Assembly (NCBI GenBank): GCA_963762205.1 | Contig: CAVXJZ010000003.1 | Span: 434,001-498,000, forward strand | Length of the DNA stretch: 64,000 bases | Direction of reading: 5' to 3' | Source: VRUE01 sp963762205 | GTDB taxonomy: Bacteria; Actinomycetota; Thermoleophilia; Solirubrobacterales; 70-9 | Shown: positions 51,286 through 59,907 of the stretch, one piece after another | How the letters are laid out: each line of letters starts with the position of its first letter | Numbering within the stretch: position 1 is the first letter of the stretch | Made by a program: the position numbers and the translations under genes | The notes under the pieces: model-generated | Told to the model about the DNA's origin: nothing | What the model saw: only the letters and a program-made list of their open reading frames with translations | Database searches by the model: none

Positions 51286-53680
51286 ATGTTTGGCCGCAGC
51301 AGCGCCCGCTGGCCCGCAACGGGCTGCTCGCCGGCGCCGCCGGGTCGGCGCTGGCCGGGCTCGGCCTCGCCGCCGCCTGGCACCGGCTGGCGCGGCGGCC
51401 GCTGCCGCAAGACGAGGGGCACGATCGAGCTCGAGGGGCTGGGCGCCCCGGCCAGGGTCCGCCGCGACCGCTGGAACGTGCCCCACATCGAGGCCTCGAG
51501 CCGCGACGACCTCTGGTTCGCCCAGGGCTTCTGCCACGGTCAGGAGAGGCTCTGGCAGATGGACTTCTACCGCCGCGTGGTGCGCGGGCGGGTCGCGGAG
51601 ATGGCCGGGGAGGAGGGGCTCCCGGTCGACCGCCTGATGCTCACCCTCGGGATCCGGCGCGTCGCCGAGCGCGAGGCCGCCGCCCTCGACCCCGAGCAGC
51701 GCCGCCGTCTCGAGGTCTTCTGCGCCGGCGTCAACGCGGCGGCCGAGGAGGCGAGGGCGCTTCCCTTCGAGATGCAGCTGCTGCGCCTCCGGTTCGAGCC
51801 CTGGCGCCCGGTGGACGTCCTCAGCCTCGGCAAGCTGCTCGCCTTCGGCCTCTCGACCAACTGGGAGAAGGAGCTGCTGCGCTCCGACATGACCCGCGCC
51901 CTCGGCCCCGAGCTGGCGGCCAGGCTCGACCCCGGCTACCCGGCGGAGAACCCGGTCGTCACCCAGGAGCCCTGGTCCGGCGACGGCCTCGCGCTCGCCG
52001 AGCAGATCGACGCGGTGCGCCGCTCGATCGGGCTGGCGGTCGGAGGCGAGCGGCTCCAACAACTGGGCGGTCACCGGGGACCTGACCGCGATCGGGCTGG
52101 CCGCTGATCGCCGGCGACCCCCACCTGCCGCCGAGCATGCCCGGGATCTGGTTCCAGGTCGGCATGCGGATCGGCGATCGCTTCGTGCGCGGCGCGTCGC
52201 TGCCCGGCATGCCCGGCGTCTACATGGGCCAGAACAACGACGTCTGCTGGACCTTCACCAACGTGATGGCCGACATCGAGGACCTCTTCGTCGAGCGGGT
52301 CGAGGGCGAGCCGCTACCTGTTCGAGGACGAGTGGCGGCCGCTGGAGGTCCCGCACCGAGGAGATCCCGGTCAAGGGGCGCGCAGCGCGCCCGAGCTCTC
52401 GAGGTGCGCGGCACCCACCACGGCCCGATCGTCAACGAGGCGCTCGGAGCCGATCAGGGCGAGCCGCTGGCGCTGCGCTGGCTGACCCTCGACGAGTCGG
52501 CCTTCTTCCCGGGGATGTACAACCTCGACGAGGTCGAGCTCCGGCCCCGAATTGGTGGCGCACCTCGAGGCCCACACCTCGCCCGCCTCGAACCTGATCT
52601 GGGCCGACCGGCACGGCTCGATCGGCTACAAGCTGATCGGCGGCCTGCCGCTGCGCCGGGGCGGCTGCCCGGACCTGCCCAAGCCGGGCTGGACCGGCGA
52701 GTTCGAGTGGGACGGGACGGTCCCCTACGACGAGCTGCCCGAGGTCGATCGACCCGGAGAGCGGCTTCCTCGTCACCGCCAACAACCGGATCGTCGGCGA
52801 CGACTACCCGCACCACATCACCAGCGACTGGCTCGACGGCTACCGCGCGCAGCGCATCGAGGAGCTGCTGCGCGCGAGCGACGAGCACGACATCGAGGGC
52901 TTCGAGGCGATGCAGTCGGACAACCTCTCGATCCCCGGGCTCGAGGCCGCGCGGCGTCTGGCCCGGCTGGAGCCGGTCTCGCAGCGCGAGAGCAGCGCGA
53001 TCGAGCGGCTGCGCAGCTGGGACGGCCGTCTCGACCCGGACTCGATCGCCGGCACGATCTACCAGGCCTTCCTGCTGCGCCTCGCCCGCGAGTTCGCGCG
53101 CGCCGCGATCGGCGACCGCGACCTGGCCGAGCGCTGGCTCGACCGGGCCGACAACGGATTCACCGCCCACGTCACCTCGCCGTGGCGCTGGCACTCGCAC
53201 CTGATGAAGCTCTGGGAGGAGGGGGACGAGGATCTGATCGGCCGCTCCTGGGACGGGCTCGTCACTCGAGTCGCTCGAAGGCGCCCTCGACGACCTCGGC
53301 GACCGCTTCGGCCCCGACCCGCAGGGGTGGCGCTGGGGGCGACGTCCACGAGATGGAGTTCCCGCACCCGCTCGGGGAGGCGAACCGCATCCTGCGGCGA
53401 CTTCTCAACAGGCGGCTGAAGGCGGGCGGCGCCCAGGAGACGGTCAGCCAGATCGCCTACGACCCCAACGACCCCTACAGGGCGGTCTGGGCGCCGAGCT
53501 GGCGCATGGTCGCCGACCCGACCGCCCCCGAGTCGCTCGCGCTGGCAGATGTTCACCGGCCAGTCCGGCCACCCCGGGAGCCCGCACTACGACGACCTGC
53601 AGGCCGACTGGCTCGAGGGCCGCACCCAACCGATGGCCGGCGAGGGCCCCTGGTCGGAGCTGGAGCTAGTCCCGGGCTGA
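51286..53680 (+). pseudogene. penicillin acylase family (Ntn hydrolase), many frameshifts
   Basis: Pieces in all three frames assemble into a periplasmic-type amidase of about 800 residues: signal NGLLAGAAGSALAGLGLAAA; alpha chain RRDRWNVPHIEASSRDDLWF; the Ntn nucleophile Ser in GSNNWAVTGD near 52050; then DPHLPPSMPGIWFQVG, GVYMGQNNDVCWTFTN and WADRHGSIGYKLIGGLPLRR; end QADWLEGRTQPMAGEGPWSE. At least ten single-base indels lie near 51305, 51410, 52045, 52095, 52312, 52353, 52395, 52530, 52750, 53265, 53335 and 53545. Known relatives cleave acyl-homoserine lactones or beta-lactam side chains. The encoded peptide blocks stay conserved, so decay is recent or the sequence is in error. Confidence 0.82.
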
Positions 53681-54319
53681 GCCGAGCAGCTGCTCGCCGG
53701 CGGCGGACGCCGACCGGACCAGCTCGACGATCTCCGGCGGCGCCTTCTCGGGCGAGCCCGAGTCGAACGGTGGGTCCGGGTCGTACTCGATCCCGAGCTG
53801 GACCGCCTGGGCGATCTCCGGCCCGACCTCCCGGGCGACCAGGTGGAGCGCCATGTCGATGCCGGCCGTGACTCCGGCGGCGGTGATCACCTTGCCGTCC
53901 TCGACGAAGCGACCGCCGACCGGGTCGGCGCCGTAGTTGCGGAGGGCGTCGAGCAGAAGCCAGTTCGACGTCGCCCGCCTGCCCTCGAGCAGCCCGGCCG
54001 CGCCGAGCACCAGCGAGCCGGTGCAGACCGAGGTCGTCCACTTCGTGGTCGAGTCGATCTCTCGCAGCCAGGAGAGCAGCTCGTCGTCCTCGAGCAGGGG
54101 CCGGTTCCCCAATCCGCCGGGGACGAGGACGATGTCGGCGGAGTCGACCTCGTCGATCGAGTGATCGGCGAGCATCCCGAGGCCGCCTTCGGTGCGCACC
54201 TCCCCCTTCTGCTTGGCGACGAAGCGCACCTCCCACTCGGGCACGTTGCGCATCACTTCGTAGGGCCCGACCGCGTCCTGCGCGGCCAGCTGGTCGAAAA
54301 TGAGGAGAGCTATCTGCAT
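53666..54319 (-). CDS. DJ-1/PfpI family protein
   Basis: 217 residues from ATG 54319. MQIALLIFDQLAAQDAVGPY is the usual start with the conserved Glu/Asp position; nucleophile elbow is WTTSVCTGSLVLGAAGLLEG with Cys99, and AGVTAGIDMALHLVARE closes the fold. Members are isonitrile hydratases, glyoxalase III or chaperone-like proteins. Divergent from a GlxA-type regulator that shares the same fold, a frequent arrangement. Its 3' end overlaps the acylase gene by 15 bp. Confidence 0.86.
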   Translation of the reverse strand: MQIALLIFDQLAAQDAVGPYEVMRNVPEWEVRFVAKQKGEVRTEGGLGMLADHSIDEVDSADIVLVPGGLGNRPLLEDDELLSWLREIDSTTKWTTSVCTGSLVLGAAGLLEGRRATSNWLLLDALRNYGADPVGGRFVEDGKVITAAGVTAGIDMALHLVAREVGPEIAQAVQLGIEYDPDPPFDSGSPEKAPPEIVELVRSASAAGEQLLGSARD

Positions 54320-54344
54320 GTGCCCATCCTGATCGCAGGGCGTC

Positions 54345-54368
54345 GGCATTTCCAGAGGCAGGAATGCC
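54345..54368. promoter_or_regulatory. inverted half-sites between divergent genes
   Basis: GGCATT (54345-54350) and AATGCC (54363-54368) are complementary half-sites 12 bp apart, in the 70-bp region between the DJ-1 and GlxA genes. A plausible site for the AraC-type regulator. Confidence 0.45.
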
Positions 54369-54377
54369 AACATACGA

Positions 54378-54383
54378 TAGATT
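54378..54383 (+). promoter_or_regulatory. TANNNT -10 box, leaderless glxA-like gene
   Basis: TAGATT, 6 nt before ATG 54390, adjoining the inverted half-sites. Confidence 0.45.
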
Positions 54384-54389
54384 TCTGCC

Positions 54390-55355
54390 ATGCACCGTGT
54401 GGTCGGTCTCTGCTTCGGCGACGGCGTGGTCGCCTTCGACCTCGCCGTCCCGGCCCAGGCGTTCACGGCGGCGACCGCAGCCGGGGGCACACCGCTCTAC
54501 GAGTTCACGACCTGCTCTCCCGGCGCCGCCCCGATCCGCTCGACCACCGGCTTCGCGATCGCTCCCGAGGCCGGTCTCGAGGCGCTCGAGTCGGCGCGGA
54601 CGATCGTCGTCCCCGGCTACGCGGCGGTGTTCGACCCGCCCCCCGCGGACGCCGTCGACGCCCTCCGCTCCGCCGCCGGGCGCGGCGCCCGCGTGATCTC
54701 GATCTGCACCGGGGCGTTCGCCCTCGCCCACGCCGGGCTGCTCGACGGCAGGCGGGCGACGACCCACTGGGGCTGGGCGGCGGAGCTCGCCGCCCGCTTC
54801 CCGGCGATCGAGGTCGACCCCGCGGCGCTCTACGTCGACGAGGGCGAGGTGATGACCTCAGCCGGCCTCAGCGCCGGGATCGACCTCTGCATCCACGTCG
54901 TCGGCGTCGACCACGGCGCGGCGGCGAGGGCGCGGGTCGCGCGGCGGATGGTCGCGGCGCCGCACCGCGAGGGGGGGCAGGCGCAGTTCATCGAGCGCGG
55001 CACGCCCGCCGCCGACGGCTCGCTGGAGCGGACCCGCCGCTGGGCGCTCGAGCGCCTCGACGAGCCACTCGACGTCGCCGCGATGGCGCGGCACGCCGCG
55101 GTCAGCCCGCGCACCTTCGCTCGCCGCTTCCGCGAGGAGACCGGGACGACGCCGCTGCGGTGGCTGCTCTCCCAGCGCGTGCTGGAGGCGCGGCGCCTGC
55201 TCGAGGAGACGGACCTGCCGGTCGACGAGGTCGCCTGGCGCGCCGGCTTCGGCACCGCCGCCTCCCTGCGCGACCACTTCCGCCGCGCCACCTCGACCAG
55301 CCCGAGCGCCTACAGGCGCGCGTTCAGGCCGGTGGGGCTAGGCTCCGCGGCGTGA
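54390..55355 (+). CDS. GlxA-type AraC-family regulator
   Basis: 321 residues. The N-terminal half is a DJ-1/PfpI-like domain (VVPGYAAVFDPPPADAVDAL, ISICTGAFALAHAGLLDGRR with the elbow Cys). The C-terminal 100 residues are a double AraC helix-turn-helix: LDVAAMARHAAVSPRTFARR and DEVAWRAGFGTAASLRDHFR. Probably senses a metabolite and controls the adjacent divergent DJ-1 gene. Its TGA overlaps the next GTG. Confidence 0.9.
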   Translation: MHRVVGLCFGDGVVAFDLAVPAQAFTAATAAGGTPLYEFTTCSPGAAPIRSTTGFAIAPEAGLEALESARTIVVPGYAAVFDPPPADAVDALRSAAGRGARVISICTGAFALAHAGLLDGRRATTHWGWAAELAARFPAIEVDPAALYVDEGEVMTSAGLSAGIDLCIHVVGVDHGAAARARVARRMVAAPHREGGQAQFIERGTPAADGSLERTRRWALERLDEPLDVAAMARHAAVSPRTFARRFREETGTTPLRWLLSQRVLEARRLLEETDLPVDEVAWRAGFGTAASLRDHFRRATSTSPSAYRRAFRPVGLGSAA

Positions 55356-55822
55356 GCCGCCGCGACAGCATCAAGCTCAGCGAGGAGGAGCTGGTCGAGC
55401 TGCTCGGCGGCGAGCGCGTGGTCATCGTCTCCAGCCTCGGGCCGCGGGGCTGGCCGCACTCGATGCCGATGTGGTTCGTGCCCCGCGACGGAACCGAGAT
55501 CTGGATCTGGACCTACGCCAGGTCCCAGAAGGTGCGCAACCTCGAACGCGACCCGCGCGCCACGCTGCTGATCGAGACCGGGCACGAGTACGGCGAGCTG
55601 CGCGGGGCGATGATCGAGGCGCGGGCTGAGATCCATCGCGACTTCGAGACCGTGATCGGCTTCGCAGAGGAGCTGACGGTCCGCTACGCGGAGGGGATCG
55701 AGTCGGTCGAGGGCGACGCGAAGGCGGCCCTGGAAGCCCAGGCGCCGAAGCGGGTCGCGATCCGCTTCGAGGCCCTGCGCACGGCGACCTGGGACCACCG
55801 CAAGCTGGGCGGGACCTATTGA
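55352..55822 (+). CDS. PPOX-class flavin/F420 split-barrel protein
   Basis: 156 residues from GTG 55352, overlapping the regulator stop (GTGA). KLSEEELVELLGGERVVIVS, GPRGWPHSMPMWFV and RSQKVRNLERDPRATLLIE match the pyridoxamine-phosphate-oxidase-like split barrel used by actinobacterial F420- or FMN-dependent reductases. Probably a cytoplasmic redox enzyme; cofactor and substrate unknown. Confidence 0.85.
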   Translation: MSRRDSIKLSEEELVELLGGERVVIVSSLGPRGWPHSMPMWFVPRDGTEIWIWTYARSQKVRNLERDPRATLLIETGHEYGELRGAMIEARAEIHRDFETVIGFAEELTVRYAEGIESVEGDAKAALEAQAPKRVAIRFEALRTATWDHRKLGGTY

Positions 55823-55895
55823 TCGCTCCCGGGCCGCGACATGCGGCCCCGTCCCGTGTTCCTGGGTGACGCGGCCGCTACCCTGCCGCAGCGCC

Positions 55896-57014
55896 ATGAG
55901 ACAGAAGCCCACAGCCCTCCTCGCCGCCGGCCTGCTGCTCGGGGCCCTCGCGCTCGCCCACGGCGGGGCGGCCAGCGGCGCGCCGCCGCCCCGGCCGCCG
56001 GCCGAATTCTTCGGGATCGGCCCGCAGACGCCGCTCACCGACCGCGACGCGGAATACATGAAGGCTGGAGGGATCGGCGTCGTGCGCATCGCGGTTCCCT
56101 GGTCCTCGCTGCAGGCGAGCGAAAACGGCGGCTACAACTGGGTCGGGCTCGACGAAGGGGTCGGGATCGCTGCCCGCGCCGGGCTCAAGGTCCTGCCGTT
56201 CCTCTATGGGACCCCGAACTGGCTCGCCCGCGAGCCGACGACGCTGCCGGTCGGCGACGGCAGGCAGCGGCGCGAATGGACAGCGTTCCTGAGCGCCGCG
56301 GTGGAGCGCTACGGCCCGCGGGGCCAGTACTGGAAGGCGCACTCCACGGCGGTCGGCGACCAGCCGCCAGTCCCCAGGCGGCCGATCCGCGCCTGGCAGA
56401 TCTGGAACGAGGCCAACTTCCACTACTTCGCCTTCCCCGCCTCTCCGGGCCGCTACGCGACGCTGGTCAAGATCTCCGGCCGGGCGATCAAGGCCGCCGA
56501 TCCCGGGGCGAAGGTGATCCTCTCGGGCCTCTTCGCGAAGCCGACCGCGAAGGGGGTGCGAGGCATGCCGGCGGGGCGCTTCCTGAAGGCGCTCTACCGG
56601 GTGCCGGGCCTGAAGCGGAGCTTCGACGGCGTCGCCCTGCACCCATACGCGATCAACACCAGGATCCTCGAAGAATACGTCGAGGAATTCCACGACGTGA
56701 CCGTCGAAAACCACGACCGCGTCCCCCTCTACATCACCGAGATGGGCTGGGGCTCGCAGCCCGACTTCAACAAGGTCGCCTTCGAGCAGGGCCCGCAGGG
56801 CCAGGTGCGCCAGCTGCGCGGCGCCTACGGCTACCTGCTCGGCAACCGCCGCCGCCTCGACGTCAGGCAGGTCCACTGGTTCTCGTGGAAGGACATCAAG
56901 GGCGACTGCAACTTCTGCGACTCGGTCGGACTCTTCCGCGAAGGAAGCGGATTCAGGCCGAAGCCCTCCTGGCGCGCCTTCGTCAAGATCAGCCGCGGCC
57001 GGATCCGGCCCTAG
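55896..57014 (+). CDS. secreted clan-A glycoside hydrolase (GH39-like)
   Basis: 372 residues from ATG 55896. Signal peptide MRQKPTALLAAGLLLGALAL. TIM-barrel retaining glycosidase with WQIWNEANFHYF (acid/base Glu172, in the N-E pair typical of clan A) and YITEMGWGS (nucleophile Glu282). GVVRIAVPWSSLQ and VALHPYAIN are the expected strand ends. Exact family and sugar are unclear. The last 26 bp overlap the end of the convergent glycosyltransferase gene. Confidence 0.82.
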   Translation: MRQKPTALLAAGLLLGALALAHGGAASGAPPPRPPAEFFGIGPQTPLTDRDAEYMKAGGIGVVRIAVPWSSLQASENGGYNWVGLDEGVGIAARAGLKVLPFLYGTPNWLAREPTTLPVGDGRQRREWTAFLSAAVERYGPRGQYWKAHSTAVGDQPPVPRRPIRAWQIWNEANFHYFAFPASPGRYATLVKISGRAIKAADPGAKVILSGLFAKPTAKGVRGMPAGRFLKALYRVPGLKRSFDGVALHPYAINTRILEEYVEEFHDVTVENHDRVPLYITEMGWGSQPDFNKVAFEQGPQGQVRQLRGAYGYLLGNRRRLDVRQVHWFSWKDIKGDCNFCDSVGLFREGSGFRPKPSWRAFVKISRGRIRP

Positions 57015-58683
57015 GCGCAACGCCGCCGCCCACCTCGGCCAGCAGCTCCGCGATCCGCCGCGCGTGGGCCGCCGGGTCGTGGGCGGCGAGGCGCTCGCGG
57101 GCCGCCGCGGCGATCCGACGGCGTTCCCCCTCGTCGGAGGAGAGTGCCCGTTCGAGGCCGGCGGCGAGGGAGGCGATGTCGCTGTGCTCGCAGAGCCAGC
57201 CGGTCTCCCCGTCGTCGATCAGTTCCGGCAGGCCGAAGACACCCGTCGAGAGGACCGGTTTCTCCCATGCGATCGCCTCCAGCACCGTGCGCGGCAGCGA
57301 CTCGATGTCGGAGGCGCAGACCAGGAGGTCGGATGCCGCGAACCACCTGTGGACATCCGGGGTGATCGGCAGCAGCCTGATCCGGTCCCGCGAGTCGAGC
57401 TCCCCGGCGAGCTCCTCGAAGAGGTGGGCGTAGTCGTCGTCGCGCCCGCCGACGACCAGCAGCTCCGCCCTCGGGTGACGGGGGGCGATCAGGTCGAACG
57501 CCAGCGCCAGCGGAACCTGGGCCTTGCGCGGTTCGACCGTGCCCGGGCAGAAGAGGACATCGGCGTCTTCCGGGATGCCGATCTCCCGCCGCACCGCGGT
57601 GCGGTCGACGGTGGCGCGCTCGACTTCGATCGGGCCCAGGTCGAGGCCGTAGGGGATCGTGTGGGTGCGCTCCGCGCCGATCAGAGGCTGGTAGATCCTG
57701 CGGGTCGCCTCGGCGACGAAGACCGCGGCGTCGGCCCCGGCGAGGATGCCTTCCGCCCGGCGGCGCACCCGCGGCTCGAAGTCGTCCCAGAGCACCGCCG
57801 GCTCGAAGCTCTCGTGGATCAGCCAGACGGCCGGGATCCCGAGCGCCTCGGCGACCTCGGCGCCCGGAAGAGCATGCGCGGTCGCGGTGTTGATCAGGAC
57901 CAGGTCGAACTCGCGAGGCGCCGCCCATGAGTGCAGCTCCTCGACGCGGCCGATGTATGAGCTGAGGTCCCGGACCGGCGGCGAGCCCGAGATGTGGACG
58001 GGGATGCCGAGGTCTTCGAGCTGCCCGCGGACCGGGCCGTCGATCGCGCTCACGACCGTCGGCTCGATCGTCTCCAGCTCGATCAGGTTCCGAAGCAGGT
58101 CGACCAGGAAGAGCTGAGCGCCCCCGAGGTCGAGTTGGTGCGTGCAGACGAGCGTTCGCGGGCCGTTCCCGGCGACGGGCTCGGGCGTTCGCGGCGCGGG
58201 CGGAAGGAGAGCCCCCGGTGCCGGCACCGGGGGCTCCGGGCCGACGGTCACGGGCGTCTCCGGGAGCTCGAAGCGCTCGCCGGCGACGCTGGTGGCGATC
58301 GTCCTCAGCATGCTCTCGCCGTCCGGCCCCGGCCAGTTCGCGAGGTTGGTCTTCATTTCGAAGCCCGACGCCATCCCGCGCGGATTGCCGGTCAGGTCGC
58401 TCACGTCGCGACGCGGCAGTCCGAGCCGGGCGCGCCCGAGCGGATGGTCTCCGAGCCAGAGCTCGACGGTCGCCGTCACGCCTTCGGGGAAGAGCATCCA
58501 TCCATGCAGGGTGACGGCGCCGCGCTCCACCGCGGCGCCGGCCGGAGGCCAGTCCAGGCTGCCCGTAGGGGCGGGCCTGGCGGGCGCCGGCTCGAGGAAG
58601 GGCTCATCCGGCGTCATTCCGCGGCTCCACAGCCGGCGGCTGGCCCGGAGTCGCCACTCGACCTTCCCGAAGCGGTGGTCCAC
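56989..58683 (-). CDS. family 4 glycosyltransferase with N-terminal extra domain
   Basis: 564 residues from GTG 58683; TATCCT ends 6 nt before it, supporting this start. Residues about 40-150 form a sandwich-like extra domain (LHGWMLFPEGVTATVELWLG). The GT-B part begins GPRTLVCTHQLDLGGAQLFL and includes ADVLFCPGTVEPRKAQVPLA and ASDIESLPRTVLEAIAWEKP, the E-x7-E sugar-nucleotide motif. Cytoplasmic side transfer of a sugar to a surface polymer is likely; donor unknown. Confidence 0.87.
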   Translation of the reverse strand: MDHRFGKVEWRLRASRRLWSRGMTPDEPFLEPAPARPAPTGSLDWPPAGAAVERGAVTLHGWMLFPEGVTATVELWLGDHPLGRARLGLPRRDVSDLTGNPRGMASGFEMKTNLANWPGPDGESMLRTIATSVAGERFELPETPVTVGPEPPVPAPGALLPPAPRTPEPVAGNGPRTLVCTHQLDLGGAQLFLVDLLRNLIELETIEPTVVSAIDGPVRGQLEDLGIPVHISGSPPVRDLSSYIGRVEELHSWAAPREFDLVLINTATAHALPGAEVAEALGIPAVWLIHESFEPAVLWDDFEPRVRRRAEGILAGADAAVFVAEATRRIYQPLIGAERTHTIPYGLDLGPIEVERATVDRTAVRREIGIPEDADVLFCPGTVEPRKAQVPLALAFDLIAPRHPRAELLVVGGRDDDYAHLFEELAGELDSRDRIRLLPITPDVHRWFAASDLLVCASDIESLPRTVLEAIAWEKPVLSTGVFGLPELIDDGETGWLCEHSDIASLAAGLERALSSDEGERRRIAAAARERLAAHDPAAHARRIAELLAEVGGGVAPRAGSGRG

Positions 58684-58689
58684 GGCGCC

Positions 58690-58695
58690 AGGATA
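58690..58695 (-). promoter_or_regulatory. TANNNT -10 box, leaderless GT4 gene
   Basis: TATCCT on the minus strand, 6 nt before GTG 58683, no Shine-Dalgarno. Confidence 0.45.
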
Positions 58696-58725
58696 GCCGC
58701 GGGGCGCCGCCGCGCGCGGGGCCTC

Positions 58726-59907
58726 TCAACCGCGGCGGGCCGGGGCGCCGGAGCGTTCGATCCCGAGGATCGAGATGAAGAAGCTGGCCAGCACGGTCTG
58801 CACGCCGAGGATCAGCATCGTGCCGGCGGGGATGACGAGGCGCAGCGTGTCCCGGTAGTCGAGCTCGGCGAAGCCGGTGTCGCCCCAGACGAAGAGCGCG
58901 ACCACCGACATCGCGAGCCCGGCGACGATCAGGCCGAGCCCGATCAGGGCGCCCGCCTCGAGGCTGAGCCTGTCGTTGAGGTCCTCGAGCCACGGCCGGC
59001 CGGGCAGGAAGCCGGTGGCCATCGCGTAGATCCGGGCGAACGCCGCGAAGAGGATCGCCTGGTAGCCGACGACGATCATCGCGCTCGCGTAGACCAGCGT
59101 GTGGACGTCGAAGCCGACCGCGAAGAGGCGCAGTTCTCCGGGCAGCAGGGCGATCATCGCGATCAGGCCGAGGACCATCAGCGCCAGGCCGGGGTAGAGG
59201 AAGAGCCAACGGGGGCTGAAGAGCAGCAGGAAGCGCAGATGTCGCCAGCCGTCGCGCCAGGTCCGCAGGTGCGGAGGCCGGGAGCGGAGGTCGGGCGAGA
59301 GCGTGGTCGGCACCTCGGAGATCGTCAGGTCGTTGAGCGTCGCCTTGACGACCATCTCGCTGGCGAGCTCCATGCCCGGGCTCTGCAGGTCGAGGGTGGG
59401 GAGGACGTCGCGGCGGAAGCCCCGCAGGCCGCAGTGGAAGTCGCCGATCGCGCTGGGGAAGAGAAGGCGGCCGATGAAGCTGAGCACGGGGTTGCCGAGG
59501 TAGCGGTGCAGGAAGGGCATCGCGCCCTCCTCGATCCCGCCCCGGAAGCGGTTGCCCATGACCAGGTCGTCGCCTGCCCGCAGCCGCTCGACGAAGGCCT
59601 CGATGTGGGCGAAGTCGTAACTGCCGTCGGCGTCGCCCATGATCACGTAGCGCCCCCGGGCGGCCTCGAAGCCGCCCAGCAGGGCGGCTCCGTAACCCCT
59701 CGCCGCCACGTCGACCACACGCGCTCCCATCCCGCGGGCGATCTCCCGCGAGCCGTCGGTGCTGCCGTTGTCGGCGATCACGATCTCGCCGTCGGCGCCG
59801 GCCCCGCGCAGCCCCTCCTGCGCCATCTCGACGCAGCGGCGGATCGACTCCGCCTCGTTCAGGCAGGGCATCACGATCGAGACCTCGATGTCCCCCGCGC
59901 GGCTCAT
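58726..59907 (-). CDS. membrane family 2 glycosyltransferase (dolichol-phosphate-mannose-synthase-like)
   Basis: 393 residues. VSIVMPCLNEAESIRRCVEM opens the GT-A fold; IADNGSTDGS and MGDADGSYDF (D-x-D) bind the nucleotide sugar. After residue 230 there are four membrane helices (LFLYPGLALMVLGLIAMIAL onward). This soluble-plus-membrane layout fits transfer to polyprenyl phosphate. The ATG overlaps the upstream stop (ATGA), so the two membrane transferases are coupled. Confidence 0.9.
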   Translation of the reverse strand: MSRAGDIEVSIVMPCLNEAESIRRCVEMAQEGLRGAGADGEIVIADNGSTDGSREIARGMGARVVDVAARGYGAALLGGFEAARGRYVIMGDADGSYDFAHIEAFVERLRAGDDLVMGNRFRGGIEEGAMPFLHRYLGNPVLSFIGRLLFPSAIGDFHCGLRGFRRDVLPTLDLQSPGMELASEMVVKATLNDLTISEVPTTLSPDLRSRPPHLRTWRDGWRHLRFLLLFSPRWLFLYPGLALMVLGLIAMIALLPGELRLFAVGFDVHTLVYASAMIVVGYQAILFAAFARIYAMATGFLPGRPWLEDLNDRLSLEAGALIGLGLIVAGLAMSVVALFVWGDTGFAELDYRDTLRLVIPAGTMLILGVQTVLASFFISILGIERSGAPARRG

